Source: Phycisphaerales bacterium
GTDB lineage: Bacteria > Planctomycetota > Phycisphaerae > Phycisphaerales > UBA1924
Assembly: GCA_947459215.1 (NCBI GenBank)
Contig: CANHCQ010000001.1
Location: 1 to 64,000, forward strand
Direction of reading: 5' to 3'
DNA length: 64,000 nt
The translations under genes and the position numbers were made by a program. The first letter of the stretch is position 1, and each line of letters starts with the position of its first letter. The notes beneath the pieces were generated by a model. The model saw nothing but the letters and a program-made list of their open reading frames with translations. It was not told where the DNA came from and ran no database searches. Of this stretch, positions 61,276 to 64,000 are shown in pieces.

Positions 61276-63968
61276 ACACCGATGCGCGATTCCAGCGAGT
61301 GAAGGAGATTTTCCTCGCTGCGATCGAGGCGCCGGACGCCGAGCGAGCTCGAGTGGTGTCGGAGGCGGCGGCGGACGATCCGGCACTTGTCGTGGATGTC
61401 ATGGCGTTGCTGGATCATCATGCGCGCCCTTCGCCCTTGCTCTGCGAAGCTCCGGCGAGCGTGATCGAGGCGAAGACTCCGAGCGACGGGCTGCCGCTGT
61501 CGATGGGCCGGTACGTGCTCGAGCGGCTGCTGGGCGAGGGTGCGACGGGTCGAGTCTTCGCCGCGGTGCAGAAAAGACCGCGCCGAGCGGTTGCCATCAA
61601 ACTCCTGCGTCCGGGGCTCCAGTCGCACGCACGCACGACGGAGCGGTTCCTGCGTGAGGCCGAGCTGCTCGCAAAGCTCGATCACCCCGGGATCGCGCGG
61701 GTGTTTGAGTCCGGCGTCGCCACGCTGCCCTGGGGGCCGCAGGCGTTTATCTCCATGGAGCTCATCGAGGGGCTGCCGCTCACTCAGTTCGCGGCACGGC
61801 ACAAGCTGTCTATTCCGGCCAGGCTGGAACTGCTCGCCAAGGTGTGTGACGCCGTTGAGTATTCCCACGAGCACGGCGTGATCCACCGAGACCTGAAGCC
61901 ATCGAATGTTCTCGTGCTGCCGGATGGGCAGCCGCGAGTGCTGGACTTCGGCGTCGCGCACGCGATCTTCGACGAGACGGGCACGCAGCCGACGCTGGGC
62001 GGAGATGTGGTCGGCACGCTTGCGTACATGTGTCCTGAGTATGCGATGGGCAACGATCAGGGCGCCTCGTCTTGCGATGTGTATTCGCTCGGCGTGATGG
62101 CGTATGAGTTGATCTGCGGGGTTCGCCCGCTTGTTACCGAGGGAAAGCGATTGTGGGACGCGATGCGGGCGGTGCGGGAGCACCGCTTTGCGTCCTTGCG
62201 ACAGCGGATGCCGCACTGCGATGCCGATTTGGATCTGGTTGTCGATACGGCTCTGCGCGCCGATCCTCGGGAGCGATATCGCTCTGCCGGCGCATTCGCG
62301 GCGGACCTTCGCCGGGTGATTGAGAATCGGCCGGTCTCCGTGCGGCGGCCGACACCCTGGTACAGGCTCTGCCGGCTGGTTCGTCGGACGCCGAGGAAGT
62401 CGATCGTCTCGGGTGTCTTGATTGCGCTGGTGGTTGCCGCGGGTGGCGTGAGCGTGCGTCAATGGATGCTCACCAGACGATCGCTTCAGGAAATGAAGCT
62501 GACGCTCGACTATGGGAGCATGTTGCCGAAGCACCGTCCCGGTGTCACTCCGGCGGACGCGACGGCGGAAGCACTGTCGATGGTCAGCGCTCGGGCGGCG
62601 GCGGAGCTTGCGGCGCATCCGGCCGTCGAGGCCAGTGTGCAGTATCGCGTCGGTCTGGAGTATCTCGGCTCTCTTGGGCGATTCGCCGAGGCCGAGCGGA
62701 CGCTTCAGCGTGCGAACGAGCTGAGCGCGTCGGATGGCTTGGACGACGGGCTCGCGGAAGATGTCGTGCTGGGGTTGGCGGCTCTGACGGCATGGCGCGA
62801 CAACTCGCATGTATCGGAGGAGGTGTTGCGCCGCCTGATCGCTGAACTCGGGAGCAGTGGGGAAGAGCCGCTCAAGCTGTACAACGCGCGTCGGCAGCTC
62901 GCCTGGCATCTCTCGGCTCGCGGGCTTTCGGATGAGCTGACGGCTCAGCTGGGCGAGTTGACGACACTCGGCGAGCGGATTCGAGGCTCGGGTCTGCCCT
63001 TGGCGGCATTCGAGCGGTCCTGTATTTGGGCGTCGGCGTTGTATCACGCCGGTCACGTCGCTGAGGCGGAACGCTCGATGCCGCCGCTCGAAGAGATCCG
63101 GGCGGGTCTTGCGAGCGCGCCGTGGCACGCCGTGTACCGGACCGCCGGTCATCTTGCCGCATTTGTACAGACTGCGCTGGGTCAGACCGAGACTGCGCAG
63201 GATCTTCTCTCGCGCGTGCTGCAGGCGTCACTCTCTGAGCAGGGCCCCAAGTCCTTTGAAGTGATTGTGGCTCGCAGTCGGCTCGCGGGGCTGCTGTGGC
63301 TGAACAGCGAATTCGCTGCGGCTGAGCGAGAGTTCGCCGAGATCGCGGCCTCGACCGGGGCGGACGGCCTGAACGATCCGGTGCTGCGCGGCAATGCGCT
63401 CAACAGCCGCGGGGTGTGCCTGCGCGATCTCGGAAGGCTTGAAGATGCGGAATCGGCCCTGCACGAAGCGCTCGCAATTCGCTTGAGCACCGGAGGGCCG
63501 GATAGCACGGTGGTGGCCGACACGCGGCTGAATCTTGCCACGCTGCATCTTCGCAACGGTCGCGGCATGGAGGCACTTGCCTGCATCGAGGACGCGGCGC
63601 GAATCCGGCAGCTTCGCGGCCAGTGGACGCCGCCGCGTGCGTCGGAGATCACGGCGATGATGGGGCGTGCGAAGATGGCGATCAACGGCGCTGCCGCGGG
63701 CATTGAAGATCTGCAGCGAGCCTGGCAGATCCGTTGGGATGTCGAGCTGCTGACGAACTGGCAGACCAACGTTGCCGTCGATGGCATTCTCGACGCTCTT
63801 CTTGCCATGGGCCGGTCGGAGGAGGCACAGCGCATCGCCGATCAGGAGTATGCCAAGCTCGTCGAGATCGCCGGTCGCGACAACGCCGCAACGAAGCGGG
63901 CGGCGGAGAGGCGGGCGATGGTGGAGCAGCGGTCGGGCCAGGCTCGGCCCGCATCTGGCGGCGGGTGA
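61272..63968 (+). CDS. Ser/Thr protein kinase with membrane helix and TPR-type C-terminus
   Basis: An 898-residue protein starting with GTG at 61272 inside the sigma-factor stop (GTGA overlap). Residues about 80-350 form a PknB-like kinase: Gly loop GEGATGRV (88-95), catalytic Lys in AVAIKLL (110), HRDLKPSN (205-212), DFG (225-227), and CPE in place of APE. One membrane helix (IVSGVLIALVVAAGGVSV, about 380) follows. The outer part of about 500 residues is helical with TPR-like units, for example LNSRGVCLRDLGRLEDAESA and TRLNLATLHLRNGRGMEALA. Key catalytic residues are present. In this arrangement the kinase is thought to signal to the sigma factor; that is family knowledge plus inference. Confidence 0.93.
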   Translation: MNTDARFQRVKEIFLAAIEAPDAERARVVSEAAADDPALVVDVMALLDHHARPSPLLCEAPASVIEAKTPSDGLPLSMGRYVLERLLGEGATGRVFAAVQKRPRRAVAIKLLRPGLQSHARTTERFLREAELLAKLDHPGIARVFESGVATLPWGPQAFISMELIEGLPLTQFAARHKLSIPARLELLAKVCDAVEYSHEHGVIHRDLKPSNVLVLPDGQPRVLDFGVAHAIFDETGTQPTLGGDVVGTLAYMCPEYAMGNDQGASSCDVYSLGVMAYELICGVRPLVTEGKRLWDAMRAVREHRFASLRQRMPHCDADLDLVVDTALRADPRERYRSAGAFAADLRRVIENRPVSVRRPTPWYRLCRLVRRTPRKSIVSGVLIALVVAAGGVSVRQWMLTRRSLQEMKLTLDYGSMLPKHRPGVTPADATAEALSMVSARAAAELAAHPAVEASVQYRVGLEYLGSLGRFAEAERTLQRANELSASDGLDDGLAEDVVLGLAALTAWRDNSHVSEEVLRRLIAELGSSGEEPLKLYNARRQLAWHLSARGLSDELTAQLGELTTLGERIRGSGLPLAAFERSCIWASALYHAGHVAEAERSMPPLEEIRAGLASAPWHAVYRTAGHLAAFVQTALGQTETAQDLLSRVLQASLSEQGPKSFEVIVARSRLAGLLWLNSEFAAAEREFAEIAASTGADGLNDPVLRGNALNSRGVCLRDLGRLEDAESALHEALAIRLSTGGPDSTVVADTRLNLATLHLRNGRGMEALACIEDAARIRQLRGQWTPPRASEITAMMGRAKMAINGAAAGIEDLQRAWQIRWDVELLTNWQTNVAVDGILDALLAMGRSEEAQRIADQEYAKLVEIAGRDNAATKRAAERRAMVEQRSGQARPASGGG

Positions 63969-64000
63969 GCCAGCGCGCCGGGAGGTTGCGGTGAGGTCCG

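Noticed and set aside
61110-63152. A 680-residue minus-strand open frame
   Set aside because: It is the antisense shadow of the kinase gene, Arg/His/Gln-rich with no recognisable domain.

Overview
This is a GC-rich bacterial chromosome segment that looks like a member of the Planctomycetota, most likely class Phycisphaerae. That is an inference from several signs. Two secreted proteins end in the dockerin-like double repeat finishing in Cys-Pro that is common in that group. There is a DUF1559-type prepilin, an ECF sigma factor overlapping a Ser/Thr kinase with C-terminal helical repeats, a futalosine hydrolase (menaquinone made by the futalosine route), and many intergenic palindromic repeats. 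No rRNA genes, CRISPR arrays or phage modules are visible. There is one tRNA, Ala(UGC).

Layout. 1-2.3 kb: the 5' end of an IS110-family transposase running off the left edge, a palindromic repeat, an amino-acid permease and a HicBA toxin-antitoxin pair. 2.3-9.2 kb: a ketoglutarate-semialdehyde-type aldehyde dehydrogenase, the FtsK translocase and a large secreted protein. 9.4-14.9 kb: a minus-strand Gld-like ABC-2 export cluster (ATPase, permease, GldG-like, DUF4340). 15.4-25.7 kb: a STAS protein, an exported methyltransferase-fold protein, SurE, a GNAT enzyme, NuoE, an M16 peptidase homologue lacking its zinc motif, an HD-GYP protein, an HlyD-type adaptor and MqnB. 25.7-32.3 kb: a P-loop ATPase with a membrane hairpin, phosphomannomutase, a secreted prolyl oligopeptidase and a dockerin-tailed gene broken by an in-frame TAA. 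32.6-38 kb: a type IV pilus/type II secretion operon (PilM, PilN, PilO, a PilP-like protein, GspE/PilB). 38-51 kb: acetyl-CoA synthetase, a second dockerin-tailed protein, RsmG, RodA, an MFS carrier, a prepilin-like protein, a glycosyltransferase and a methyltransferase. 51-64 kb: a gene whose 3' end is built from palindromic repeats, an outer-membrane barrel, PyrE, secreted hypotheticals, a TPR-GT41 (OGT-like) enzyme, a terpene-cyclase-fold secreted protein, tRNA-Ala, a zinc-ribbon membrane protein, and the sigma factor/kinase pair.

The most interesting signals lie outside the protein families. (1) At least eight genes have a TANNNT box 5-8 nt before the ATG, which suggests leaderless transcription. 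(2) A family of about 130-bp inverted-repeat elements occurs in four full copies and one half copy. (3) Two further palindromic families show compensatory changes. (4) Two loci carry inverted arrays of 8-9-nt units. (5) Long pyrimidine-rich leaders abut the starts of six genes. (6) The IS110-family end carries hairpins and abuts a truncated copy of one palindromic repeat. Start codons below were chosen by signal peptide, family alignment, Shine-Dalgarno site, TANNNT box or operon overlap, so many differ from the longest possible reading frame.
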